The notes beneath the pieces are model-generated. The model was not told the origin of the DNA, made no database searches, and was given only the letters and a program-made list of their open reading frames with translations. The position numbers and the translations under genes are program-made. Below are positions 12,143 to 25,900 of a stretch of 64,000 nt of DNA, one piece after another. The stretch spans positions 528,564 to 592,563 of the forward strand of contig VUYV01000212.1 of the NCBI GenBank assembly GCA_008711295.1, in the 5' to 3' direction. Every line of letters starts with the position of its first letter. The stretch's first letter is position 1. Origin of the DNA: Anarhynchus alexandrinus. Lineage: Eukaryota; Chordata; Aves; Charadriiformes; Charadriidae.

Positions 12143-15100
12143 GTAGGTAAGAAGTTACTATAAGTGGCTATATTTTGCCATGCCATCCTGCAACATGATT
12201 AAACTTATTTTCTTGTTTTGTGTTACAGATGCATCACTTCATGAGTTTTCAAACTTTTTAAAAAATCTGGAAGAACAAAGAGAAATTTTGGTGAGTTCCA
12301 ATAAAAATTTTATAAAGCTGTATATATAGCAAAGAGTAAGATGAAAGTCAATTACAGTTGCTTACTGCTTTGTTAACCTCCAAGATGTTGATATCAATAA
12401 CTTAACAGTGAAAGCTGTTATTGTGCGGCCTCTGATCCTGTAGTCTAGAGTTACAGACAGCAGCTAGTTCTCATTAAAGAAGAAAGCTCTTATGTCAGGA
12501 CAGATAACTATGAGTTGGCTTAAAATGGTAGTGCCCTGATAAATTATGGCTGGGATAAATGGGAAAGCCATCATAAGGTTGTTTACCATTTACAGTAAAA
12601 AGCAAGATGAAAGACTTAATGCAGCAGGACACCCAAGGTTGAGAAGTTGGCCAGATTTGGATCCAGGATCTCTGCGACTCCAGCTTCAACACTTACATGG
12701 ATTTGGAGTGTAATCTGTTGGCTGGAAGCAGTAGCAGACTTACAAACCTTTTCTTTATAGGTGAGCGTTCTGGTGGATGTTTGCATCTGCAAACATTTAG
12801 TTGCTCTGTTGTGTAGAAGGGAGCGTTCTTCATTCACATGCCTGTGATTACTTAGGGTTTTAGTGTAATACGGGTGAAGTTGGCTGCACGCAGACTGTGG
12901 GCTGAGCATGCTGCAAAACACCTTGCTATCTTGATTTCCCAAGTTGTCCAGAAGACGGGGGGGTTTCTTTCTGGATGGTACCACGGTTGTCCTCTTCAGT
13001 TGTATGCCCAGCTTTCGTTTCAGAGTGGGGATTCATAGACTAGATGATGTGTACCCAATTTTCTTCTGAGTGTGGTCAGACCCTGCATCTAGGAAATGCT
13101 CTTAGATCTGCCTAGATAGCAGTTATGTTCCTCAGTATTTGCTGTGATTATATCTTTTATCTTCCTGGAAGTCAGTGACCACTTGGCATCACTGAAAGGA
13201 AACTGAGACTAACCTATGTTCTGTGGTCCTCTCTGGCAGAAGCTGTGCCTGCACTGTAGGAGTATGTAGATAGGTGAGAAAAGCAATTTTGAACAATTTT
13301 TTTTTAACATCTCTCTCTCTGGCAGTCCTGAGCCCAATAATAGTCACGGTTCCTTGAGTGTGCTGTCCTGGTGTGTTGTTCTGACCTGGAACCCCATTTG
13401 GGTCAGAATTAGGGTCAACATGGTGCTTTGCACATTCCTGAAGAATATTATCTTTACATAGTAGAGACAATTTTTCAGTATCTTGAGTTGTTTTGCCAAG
13501 TTGTAGGGATTTGCTCAAGTATGTTTGAATGCTTCTTTTGTTTTTCATAATTCTGAAATACAGTCTTTCTCTGCTTTTTCTTGTCTGCCATCCATAGCTG
13601 TGTTTTATTTTAGTGAAGTTGCATACGCCTAATTAGTGAAAGTCTTCGGGAAGTTTTACAATGGAAGATACTTTATAGCCTGTCAAATTATTTTCCATGC
13701 TATTTTGATACCAGGTTTTTGAGAGATGTCAGCTTCAGGACTTCAGAATTGTGTCACGTTTCAGTGTCTACGTCAATAGATCTTCAGCAGTAATAGTTTA
13801 CCAACACAGTAGGCTGTGCAGAATTCTGTGCTGTCTGTCTGTATAGTAAAACACTTCTGTTTTTCAGATTGAATGCCACAAAACGGTATTACTGGTATGC
13901 TGCCCATGCTTACACAGAAGGCATTATCACACTAAAAGATAATTAATGTCAGTTTCTTGATGAGAAAAGTATGAAATGCAGTATCTGTTAGAACAGTGAC
14001 AGTTTGAAAAACTGGGGAGTTTAACATATTGTGGGGCAAATGTTTAATTCCAAACAGAAACAAAATATATTCTCTGAGTTGCCAGATGCATGGCCTTTTC
14101 ATCTGTAGTCTAGAAAATGTTATGTATTGTTTCTAGAGTGAGTTAATAAAACAGGGGCCCTAAGTCTCTGAGAAAATGATTGTACGGTGACTGCTAAAGA
14201 TCATTTTCAGAGCCTGCTGCTCTGTCTTTTTTTTTTTTTTTTTTAATTTCTTAGTTGATATTTTTAAAGTGGCATGAGCTCTAGGGATGCTCCCATGGAG
14301 AATATTAGAGCATGTTGCACTAACAGATGTTTGGAATCAGGTCAGGGATCCAAAGAGTTTCCATTAAGATGCAAAGCATATAGCAGGATTTTATTTTTTT
14401 TTTTTCAAAAGCATTCAGTCATCTTTGTTAAGAATGGTCTTATCGAGCATTTTTCCTCTTACCATTTTGAAGATGACCAGAAGGTTTCTGACTGCTTACT
14501 TCAGTTTCAGTGCAGAATTGCAGATAAATTTCAGTCACATAAAGTAAAATTAAAGAAATCAGTGACTAATTATGGAACTAAGGGCATTTCAGATATTGCT
14601 GTGCATTTAAATTTTTAGATATCTGTGTAAACCTTTTTCTTCACAACCGTATGGTAAATGAAATAAAGGTGCACTTAAAATACATTCTAAACTGAAATTA
14701 AATAGTCACCAACTAAACTTCTTGTGGTTTTCTGAAAGTATTGTTTGTGGTGAATCCAGAGTCCATAAAACTTTCTGTTAGCATTTATCATAAATTTACA
14801 TGTTTGGTTATTATTTGTCCGATGAATATTTATTTGGTGGATATTTAGTAATTTCATTCCGATGTTGGAGTCTTGCACTTCATGGTTTTACCATTTCTCC
14901 CATCTCCTTCAAAGGCTGCTGAAATTAATTCCCAACTGTCAAAAGATTTAGTTGCTTGTGAAAAGAGAATTCGGCATTAATCCAGACATTTCACTGAAAT
15001 TATTACGGAGTGGCCAGTACAAAGACAAATTACGTCTTTCCATAGCACTGTAGCTTGGTGACTTTCTCCAGGGCGGATAGGAAATAGGTCACTTTGTCCT

Positions 15101-18100
15101 TGAGAATATTCTGGAAATGATTTTTATGTCTTAAGCATGAATGGAGTCTTAGGACTTAGATTCTGCTCCTTTGACATTGCAAAAGTGTCATGGAAGTACA
15201 AGGATGAAAGGGAACTTCACAAGGCTAGTAGGAAAAGTTTGGGGATGAACAAGCACCAACACAGAGATGCTAAGATTCTCTGTCTGGGTACCTGCTTGCC
15301 AAACCTCCCTCCCAGCCCCAGTTCTCCTGACAGCAGACGCAGGTTTGATTCTTGTGATGGGCTCAGAACAACAGGCTTTGCTCACTGCCCTCATTTAAGC
15401 TGCAGTGATGAGCAATGTAGGGCTATCTAGTAGGTACTGATCATCTGTAGTTGTTATCCCTTTTCCTTCTTCACCTTCCTTTTTACCATCTTCATACCTC
15501 CCTTCTGTCATCCAGTCTTCTCCCAAATGACCAGCCTGCTGTAATTAGTTTTCCTGCTTGATTCCAATCTTGCTAAATCACAACCAAATTTGATAGCGCT
15601 TGTAATGTTCCCTCAGTAATCTCAGCAGTACTTGGCACTACCAGTGCGGTCACCCTGAGATGCTGGCTGTGCATACTTCCACTCCCTGGAGGTCCTCTGT
15701 CCCGTCCTTCAGCTGCTTCTGGAGTTCAGCTGTTTCTCACGTAACTCTCCTTTAACCATGCTGAAAGTCCAGTCACCCCTCATGGCGCTTTCTTTAACTT
15801 TTGCCAGCTTCTTTCACAGTTACAGGCCGTGTCCTGTCCATCAGTCTCTCAGGTCCTGTCTAGTAGTGTCTCATGTCCTGTTCAGTTAGCTTACTCCCTT
15901 GCCAGGACTGAGCGAGTTGGCTGCATTTGTCCGGAGCCCTGCAGAGGTGTGACTTGCGTCAGGGTCTCGTATACCTAGATGATTGCTGATGAGTCCTGGT
16001 CTAACCTCTTTAAAAAAGTTTCAGGGACAGGGTTTTCTCTAGTTTTACTCCGATGTTTATTCTTCTGGGTTGGTTTTGTTTTTGTTTTTGTTTTTCAGCT
16101 GATACCCATCCTAAGTGTCCTTTACTGCAAATTAATCTGGGAACTTTTTGGGAACTTTTCTGTGGTAGTCATGGAGTAAAACTGAACTTTTCTTTCATAG
16201 TAGTATTTTCACTGTTACCCTTTCAAAGTGGTGGTTTACATTTGTACTTTTCCTTATTCAATTTAATTGCACTGAGTTTAGACCATCTCTCTTTTGTGTC
16301 AAATTATTTTTAATTCTGCTTTCTGAAAGCACAGACATTTTCTCTTGTATCTATGTCACTCCACATGTATGTTAGTTTGGTGGAGTTACTGATAGGTCAC
16401 TCCGAAAATTGGATCATGCGGGTAACTTGTTTGTAGTTTCTTATAATTATGTTTGAAATGTCCTCTTAGCTGAACAGGTATTTTGCAGGGTAGTTTTGCA
16501 ACCAGGATGTTCTTTTCTCATGGTTTATTTGTTAAGACCAGGTCACCACCTTTGTTTTTGAGACTGTTGTTGGATCAGCATTGAAGACTTCATTGGGGAG
16601 ATTGGCTGCTGTGCTGATCTCAAAAAGGAAACTAGATACTGTTCTTAACAAATTTAGAGTAACTTTTAACCTTCTATAGTTTGTTCCAGGACTTCTGAGT
16701 GTCAGAGTTGCTACGTCTGGTCTGTAACTTTCTCAGTTCCTGCTTTCTCCTCCTCTTCTCACATTTAAGTTGCTGCTGTGTTTGCTCTTCTACCATCCTC
16801 TGGGATTTTGCTGCCTCTCTCTTTAGTTTGTTGTGCTGAGTTTCTCAACTACTCTAAAGCAAAGCCCCTTCTGACTTGAATGCAGTTAATTCTTCAGCTG
16901 CGTACTGTGAGAATACATCTAATTGTTCATAAGAAATACTTACTGTCCTTAACATCCATTTTTTTCCTACTTTGTTAGATGGCTTGCTATAATTAACTGA
17001 GACTTTTTTCCTTTGTGAACATTATTAAAATCTGCCATTGTCTTACAGTCAATTGTTGGTTTGTTTTAAGTCTCTTTCTAGCTAAATAATGGTTTTATAG
17101 CTTCCTTTATTTCTGTTTTCTGAAACAGATATTAAGAACCCTTTTTCTTCAGGGTTTTCTTTGCCCCTTGCCAAATAAAACGTGTTTTTGCCTCAGCCTT
17201 TCTTTGTCCCTAAGTACTCGTGCATTTCCTTTTTAGTCCAATGTATTTCTCTTTAAATAGGATTTCTAATACAATTATATTCACCTTTACTATGTTTCCT
17301 GTCATTTCCCAAGGCAGTATAAACTCACTGTTTAGCTTTGATACAGTCTCTTCCATTTGGTGTGACAATTTTGCCACACTTCTATTCCTTCGGATATCTT
17401 CAGAGGAAAGATGCTACATAGTGGTTTTTTTTTTTAACTCCTCCCCCCCCCCTTTTTTTTTCTTTTTTCAAAAAAGACAGACTGTTGTTCTTATGACACA
17501 GGTATCTTTGCAGTCTCAGCCCCTCAAAAATCCTTTTGCATTCTTTGTCAGTTTTACCACGTTGTCAGAATGAAATTCAAAATAGCATCTCTCCCAATGC
17601 ATTTTTCTGAAAGCAGAATTATTCCCAGCATATATCAGAAACATGAGAAACTGTTTTGGCTTTTTAAAGAAATATCTCAGTGAAGTCACTATTGTATTCT
17701 TTCCTCTTTTTCTTCCCCTTTTNAGGGATTTCCCAGTTGTGGTTTCCCAAGTTAAAATAAGTTTTTAAGGTTCAAAGACATATGCTCAAAAGGTTAAAGG
17801 TAGAATTTAAATAATCTGTGCAAATATGTGCTTATACTTACCTCTTTTAAATGCATGACTATTTGTTATAGGTTAAGTGCTCACTTAACACAAAGTGTTA
17901 ATGAATAGCTTTCTATTACCTTTTGTTCAGTGACTCTTTGCATTTAGTTTACACTGTTCCGCTCTGCTGGAAGATGGTGGTATTAATTTTTCTGAGCTTT
18001 TCTTTGGTCTTCTGCACATGGATGTTTAAGGGTTTATAAATCTTAATCCATCTTCACAGCAATCTGAAGAAATCCATGTGAAGGAGCAATCAGTTATCTC

Positions 18101-21100
18101 ACTGACTTAGGGTAAAAAAAATATCCAATAGTTTTGGATGTAAGATGCATTCAAGATCTGTTCAATAAAAGTTCATGGCCTTATATAGTACTCCATATGT
18201 TCAGATCCTGTGAAGTCCACTGACAGTGCAGACTGCTTGGTATATCTGCCAAGACAGTGGAAAAGACATAATTATTCACCACTTCTGAAAAATTAGGCTG
18301 CCAACAGCATATTGAATATCTCAGATGCAGAGATAGAGGCACAGATAAAATGGAATTTCTCAGGAAGAGCATTTGACTACCTTAATCACAGAACCTAGAT
18401 CCTTTTTTTCCTTCCTGCAAATTGTCAAGTTTAATAAAACATTTTCCAGTTTTAGAAACAAGCAGAACAATTGCTGCTGTATCTCATTGCCCAGCCTTCA
18501 CTTTTCCTCTGTGTGGCAGGAGACAAGAGGGCAATCATACAATTATCGGAATATGGAACATGAATGCTGAGTTAAGACTACTTCAGGCACATTTCTTACG
18601 TTTTGGTGATTCCTGACATTGAATGTTTGATTTATATATTTGTCTCTTTTTGAATGTTATATACAGTCTTCTGAAATTGTTTTGTGAGTTATGTATGAAC
18701 TTGTGCACATTAATCTATAAAATAAAGATGACTGTTGTCTATACAATATAAAAAAAAAAGTACAAAGCTGGTTCTGGTGGCATTCCTCCCACTTCTGAGT
18801 GAATACGGCTGAAAAGTTCAGTTACCACTAGCTTCCTCTTCCAGATAGTTTTGTGGTCTCACATGCATCAACATAATTCACTAGAGAATTTTCATTCTGT
18901 TATTTCATCAATGGGAAATGTTTGGAATTTGCATTGTAAAACTGTCACCAGTTTGGATTTTGCTGGTTGTTAATAACACCACTGTTTCTTGTGGAGGATG
19001 GCGCTGACAATAATTGAGCAGTTCATTCTTGACTGAACACTGCAGCTGTTGTTTGCTGTTGGATTCCTTGCCTTTCAGTGGCATCTTTTTGCTTGGTGAT
19101 AAACCTTGCCATGAACAAAGAAAATGGGCGTTATAATGTTTCCTCTCCTGAGCAGCCTTTTCGCCTTATCAAGATCTTCATACGACCGCTGATTTCAAAG
19201 TGTGGACTGGAAGTGATTCTCTGCTTGTATGAGAACCAGACTGATGTTCTAGTGTGTCCCACTATTCTGCTCTTGCATATTGGGTTTGCTCCATCTCTGC
19301 AACAGTTACCCACAGCTTTGCTCCACTTCGGGTGGGGAAAAGCTGATTTGTTGCTGTTTGTGAAACTCTGTCTCTCTTGATTTCTCTTCCTGTTAATATT
19401 TATGACTTTGTAGTATTTTTCTCTTTATAGTGGAATGTATTTCATAAGAATGAACTTACTTAAAGCCAGGACTATTAAATACTGTTTTTTAAAAAAAGGA
19501 GAATTAAATTAAAAAAGAAAGAATTCATTGTTTGTATTGTCTGCTTATGGTACCAATTAATTTTTGAGGCCAGAAGTCTCATGGCAAGTAAATCAATGCA
19601 AACAGTCTTTCAGAGCAGAGCGCAGAATAGCAGATAGGTCATAGGAGGCATTTTTACCTGTCTGTCCTTTAGATCAGTCATAAAATTCCACTGAACAGGA
19701 AATAACCTTTGGCTAGAAGGTGGGACCCAGGAGTATATTCTCTGTAAGCCAAGGGTGCTGCTTTTAAAAGAGCTAGAAAGTCTAAAGGACAGGAGTCTGC
19801 CTGCATCACGGCATGCGGGGGAGTGAACCGATGGTCTAGGAAATTCCCCCTGGAACAGTTTGAGAAAGTTGTCATTGTCTCGCCAAACTCCCGGGCTAGT
19901 TTTCTGGAACACCTAAGACAAGGGTGATTTGTTTTGTTATAGGTGCCTGCTGACATCTCAGAAATGTACGAAATAGATTGTATCCAAGACACATATTTGT
20001 CCGCCTGACTCTTTTTACCAGATGGCTTCCTCCCCAGCAAATGGACCCAGAGGAATGGGTGTCACTTCTTTTTTATAGCTTCTGCATATGTGCAAAGATG
20101 CACAAGCATTAGTGTGCTATGAGACCCTCTTAAAAATCCTTTAGTCTATAGACTCCAATCCTTCTCTCAAACTCCCATGTTCATAGTCCCAGTGTGTGGC
20201 TGAGGATCTTTCATTATTTAATGTTGTAAAGCTACAGAGAAAGCTCTAGAGCAGTGAGAAAATCCAGACACTTTTACAAGAAGAAAACTTGCATTTGAAA
20301 ACAAACAAACAAGTTTTGGATGTGGGTTGTGCTGACTGCAATCATCAGTGCTCCAGTTAAATTCAAAATCAGTGCTGAGAAGTGGTTAGAGAGATATGCC
20401 ACTCTATCTGCAGGGCATACTGGCAGGAGAGTTGGCTGTGCAACTAACTGGGAGCACATTCGTGTAACTGTAAGAGCAATTTGTGTTCTCATGGGAAAAG
20501 AAATAATAGAGGTTAAGGCTTTGCAAATAACATCTGATGTCCTCAGTAGTGGAATTGTATCTGCAAAGTAACATGATACAGGGTTTCAGGCATAGATCTT
20601 AATGCTTTGAGAAATTTCGGTAACAAATCACGATGTGAAACAGGAAAGCTTTTTGGAGGAAAAACCCCAATTTTTATGTTTCCCTCTCCCCCAACATTGG
20701 AGGTATCAGAATCAACTTTTTTATTAGGCTGAATGTTGCAATTTCTTAGGAAAAACATAGAAGAGCTATATTCTCTGTAAGCAAAAGTGCAGCTGTAGGC
20801 AGTAAATTTCTTTATTTAGGAGCAGTGTTAACTGCTTTGTTATTGAGTCACTGCTAGGTATGTCTTCCTTTCCGCTTCGCTGTTGCACTCAGTAGGGCAA
20901 AACTTCCTTCCCAGATCTAGTTTCATTGACACTTGCTCAGTTTCATGAGCTCTGCCCTACTGACTGGTGGCCTCCCTCTTTGCTTTGTCGAGGGGAGAAA
21001 CAATCCTGCCCCTGTCTACAAACATCTTTCCAGTCAGAGCACTGGGAAACTTAAAACCCTCTTTTCTGTTTGGCATCTAATTTGCGTTCCAGTTCCTGGG

Positions 21101-24100
21101 GTGAGAATTGGGAACTCGGCACTCGTGTGTCTCTGTGCAGCCTGCAGCAAGGTGTATGTTTATGGCTTCTTTTTTTTTTTTTTTTTTCCGTTCTCAGTAA
21201 ACCTGTCTTGTATGGGAGAATGCAAGCAGAGTAATGGAGCAGAGTCAGTGTACGTATTTACCTCACCACTAGAGCTGTTGATGAGCAGTGTGTAATTTCC
21301 AGTTCTTCCAGTAAAGGCTAAGGACGTTTTTAGGATGAAAGCTGGGAGGCCACTGCTGCATTTGTCTAGTAAGCAAAACAAATTTTGATTAATTTCAGTT
21401 GATGTGAGTCTTTTTAGCCACAGGGGCTGGACTGAGCTTCCTGGTGCAGCTCTTGTGGGTTGATACTCCTTTACATCCCACGCAAGCAGCCTTCCGCCTC
21501 TGCAAGGCAAGCCTGGTTGTGCCTGCAAGGGGAGCGGGAACTGGGAGAGACTGCTCCTGCCTACTGCAGGAGGGTGAGAAAGCATGAGGAGCATTGAATG
21601 CTGTGGGATGGTGCTGTCTGTCAGGTTGCAGTACATAGGAGGAGGTGTTTGGGGAAGCAGTTCCTCCCTAAACAGCTATGCTGCCACCTTTTCTGAGAAG
21701 GGAAGAAGTGACAGGCTAAATGGAGTCATCTTGTGGACTGGCACTGACTGGTAGGTGACATGTTGGATCTTGTTGACTTGACTGATGAAGTAGCAAATAG
21801 CTGTAAATGCACTTGCTAATGGATTTAGTCTGTGCCTCTGTCGACTTCTCTAGGAAATGTTGGTTTGGGTCCCTTAATCTACAACCTGTTACTTATTTCT
21901 TTTGAAGAATATGGAGCTGGAAAAATCAGGATTATCACCATTTTGTACAGCTTCTCTGCCTGAGCAAGCAGAGTTTTACAAAGGCATCTGAAATTAGGAG
22001 GTATACACAAAGCTGAAAGCCTACATTAAGATGTTGTTGGAAATGTTGGATACAGCGATCTTCTGAGGTTATGATGGCAGTGATGATTTTATTGCTCTGT
22101 TGCCAGGTTTATGTTCAAGTTGAGTTAATTCTTTGACCTTTCCATAGGTGCAGCAAATAGAACAGGAATAGCATAAGCAGTTTCAGACTGTGTGCCTGAG
22201 GCACGTGTGCACATTGGGTTAAATGTTTCTTAAAGCATTCCCGAGACTTTGACATTCGTAAAGCTGGTTGAGATACTGTTACCTGAGACATGACGTCTTT
22301 ATATTGATTCAGTAATGCATCACACTTGACTTAGTTTGCCTGTCAGATTATAAAATTGAGTATATACGCCATACAGGTAGGTTTGGATAGATCAGAGATA
22401 TAAAGAAAAGAACAGAATTTTTTGGTGCCCTTTAAATAGTACATTCCTATCTGCCAGAATTAGAGGAGTAGAGAGATGAAAATTAGTTTGAGTCAAGACA
22501 GAAGCTGAAAGAGGAAGGAACGTGTAATTTTATATCAATGAATATTTAACTTAAATGCCTAATACAACTTTTCTTCAAAATCTTGCATTTTAACATAGTC
22601 CTAGTTCTTACGGAAGGTGCAAGTGATAATGACAAATATATTCAAGTGATCCTTAGCTTATTTCCTTATACTGGGAAAATTTTACTGGTTTTGTCTACTG
22701 ATCCATGGTTTAAAAAAAAAAAAAGTGTTGTTTTGAGTTCCCAAGTTATAAATAAACTAAGTTAACAATGAGTAGCAGTGTAAATAATGTTTTTGTTCTA
22801 TAAATAAGTATGCATTGTTTTGTAGCTTTTCATGACCAGTGCTGGATTCCAAGTACTGGAAAGCAGTGCAAATGCCTCCCTATTTAATCTAGTATCATGC
22901 ATATTTTAATTATGAACTTCTTGTTTATTTCTGCCAGTCAGAAGAACAGCTCTGTAATTCACTGTTAAATTTACCATTCACATTTTGGTTGACATTTGGT
23001 TTGCCCTTTATACCCATATAAACTCACATACATGTTCATTTCAGTGAGGAGGAAATATTCCTCTTGTATTTTTACACATGGGCCTGGTATGAAGCTTCAT
23101 GAGAATGATCAAAGATGTACTAAATCCCACTTCCCCAAGAAATACTCAAGAGCCCCGTTGGTTTAACCCAGACACAGAAAGCAAAGGGGGTGACAAATCA
23201 TAAATACCTGTATGGCAGGGAAAATTCTGCTGAAGAGGCATCTGTTGACAAAAATTTAAGTTGCACAAAATGAGAAATGCCTTTTCTGGAAGGAGAGAAG
23301 GCTTGTTTTTCTTTTAGTAAAAGAGTTACTGACATATCATACCGCTGGCAGCAGTGGAATCTATTTGTTGGCAGTAGCTGAGGGAACATCCCATTTTGAT
23401 TTAAAGATTATTTTCTTCTTCAAACAAATTCCTGTAGTGGTTCCCATGGTTAATGCTACACAGGAGTGTAGCAGACCAAGTGATTTGCAGCCAGCCCTGC
23501 TTCTTTATAAAGTAGAGTCTTTTCTGTGTGCAGGGTTTTTTTTGGTGGTGGTGGTTTTGGGGGGTGGGTTGTTTTTGTTGGGTCCCCCCCCCCCCCCCCC
23601 CNCCCCCCCCCCCCCCCTTTCTGTTACATCAAGGTGCTATGGTTTTGTTTGACTCAGGCTTCATGTTCAGCATACATTCACTGCCTGCTGATCTTACGTT
23701 TCACTCTTTTTGTGTAAAAGTTCAAACAACTAATAAGCAACTTGTTGTTAGATATTTATTTTTAACCTTCTGACCATTGCAGTGCTCAGCTGCTACCTTT
23801 ACATGTTTTTAAATGATTCCACTAACCGTGATGCTCTTACCTCCTGGCAGCTAGCATCGTCCTCTCTGAGTTTTGCTCTGAGGAAGCCTCATAGCTTTCT
23901 CCCTCACTTTTTCAGTATAGAGGAAACTGGCAGAAACAATTTTAACTTCCAAGTTTTCCAATATAGAAGAACTATTCTGTGATTTCTGCAAGCTGTTCTC
24001 CACTCTGACTTGTGAGAATCCTTGTGGTCAGCAAGGAGAGATCCTTCAGTCCTCAGGTGCTTCTGCTGTGTCCTAGGAAACTGTTTCTGGTGCTTGATCC

Positions 24101-25843
24101 AATTATAAATCCAAATTACTGTTTCCTTTCAGCCCCTAAGAATTTCCAGGAAAGTTCTGGGAACCTGACAACATTTGAAGGACCTGAGTATCCTAAAAAT
24201 TTTTTTACAAAATCAGGAAATTGATACATAAGGAAAAAGTTTGGGTCACGAAACCAAGTGCTCTGAAGTTAGGAAGTATCTGTTATATGGATGACTGTGC
24301 AACATGCAGTTTGGCCCAGACTTGCCAGATATTTGGGTTTTCAGTTAGCTACATAGGTTAGCATGCTGCCCTGATTGTTTAAAAATCTGGGTTGCTCTGG
24401 TTACAGTGAATTGGCAGGATGACTCCTGCAGTAATCCCTGTATGGCTCCAGGGGTGGGTGGGAGCAGACAGTGCTGTTGAGATTTGTGTTGTGCCAGATC
24501 TCTAATACATCCCTCTTGTGTTTTATGATAAGAGCTTTTCAGAAGTGTTCCAGAAGGCTTGTTTAAGCCTGCAGTGTTTTATCTAAAACTTTTCACATTG
24601 GAAGGGGGGGAGGAGGGGTGGGCGAGAGAGAGAGAGGTAGAGAGAAAACCTTCTGTTGTATCCAAGGTGGGCTTCCAGGGAGCTCTGACTGGACTCCTGG
24701 CAGCTCAGCCCTCCGGTGACTGTGCTAAGCCCAGTCCTGTTCATGATTTACACCGTGGGCCTGCCTTAGGACTGAGACCAAGAGGACTCCACCTGCTCCT
24801 CCACACCTCCGGCGCTCTTGTGTGCTGCTGTTGTGTTTAAGAAGTTCCAACTTTTGATGAAATTTCAAACTTGTTTTAAATTTTAAGTCTTGTTTGCACC
24901 AAACCCAACCCTGCTCAATCTCTGGTGAAATTTCATGGGAACTAAAAACTGTGTTTGCTGGCCAGATCTAATAAGCTACAGTTTTCTGTCTTATAATGAC
25001 ATAATGTTTCCTTTTTCTTTCTCTTTAGTATGGCTATGAGGCCGTTTATCTTAAGTGCATCGGTGGATGCTCACCCAGTCAACCAAACCTCTTGTTTTTT
25101 GACTTTACACCTCTTGATTTTTATAACTTAGGGTTTTCTTCATGTACTTCAGTGTAAATGCTTGGAAATATCAATGCCTAATGGCTTTAGCTGTGTGTTA
25201 AAAGATTATTATTTGCTACTCGGTAGCCTATTCTGTAGTTGTTTGTAGTGTTTCAGAAATTTTTGTGTCCCCGAATGAAAATAATTTGTCCTGCGTCTCG
25301 TTCTGGTGTTCAGCCATTGAGACCATGAACCTGATCTGCAAGACTGGCAGAAGTAAAGCAATTTGCAAAAAGCAAAACAGTTTTCCTGCAGCCTGTAAAT
25401 TTCTGAAATTTCTGCATTTGTTTTAGATTTAATTTTCCTAACAGTGGATTGAAATAAGGGATAGAAATTTTGAAAGCTTGAATGAACTCAGAGATGTGAT
25501 TTTTTGGGGGGTTAGAACTTAAGACTCCTAACTTGCATGTTTCTCCTTTATTTTATCCAAGAGCTTGCTTGCTTTTTTTTTTCTTTTTATTGCTGATGCT
25601 AAAATGACTTGTTGGTCTGGCTACAAAAACCTAACCCATGCTTTTTTTTCTTTAGGCACTCAGTGTTACTGAAACTCTGATCAAACCTTTGGAAAGATTT
25701 AGGAAAGAGCAGCTAGGAGCTGTAAAGGTTTGTCCTTCATTGCCTTAATGATAAGTTTGTTTAATTTCTCTACTTGGATTGCATTGCAGTAATGACATAT
25801 ATTTGGCAGAGAGATACTGTTGTTTATATTTCATGTATTCTCG

Positions 25844-25900
<57 letters not shown>

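Larger units (their letters stand above)
12291..25655 (+). other. ARHGAP10: ARHGAP10 intron 3 (13.4 kb)
   Basis: Donor gtgagt, acceptor tttctttag. Largest complete intron in the window. It holds a 22-bp minisatellite at 15831-15896, a poly(A)-site-like arrangement at 18721-18759, an 18-nt T run at 21170-21187, a poly-C tract at 23584-23617 and a G-rich tract at 24604-24622. No exon or nested gene could be supported. Confidence 0.85.

Noticed and set aside
15986..15992. ctgatga, hammerhead ribozyme-like core
   Set aside because: No GAAA box or paired stems at the required positions downstream.
16070..16313. Strong-looking acceptor (repeated gttttt units ending cag at 16098) followed by an open frame
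   Set aside because: No donor or family similarity follows, and ARHGAP10 exon 3 joins exon 4 in phase without it. Treated as a decoy acceptor.
23365..23773. Three overlapping frames through the poly-C tract
   Set aside because: Proline or glycine runs from low-complexity DNA containing an N; no protein family.
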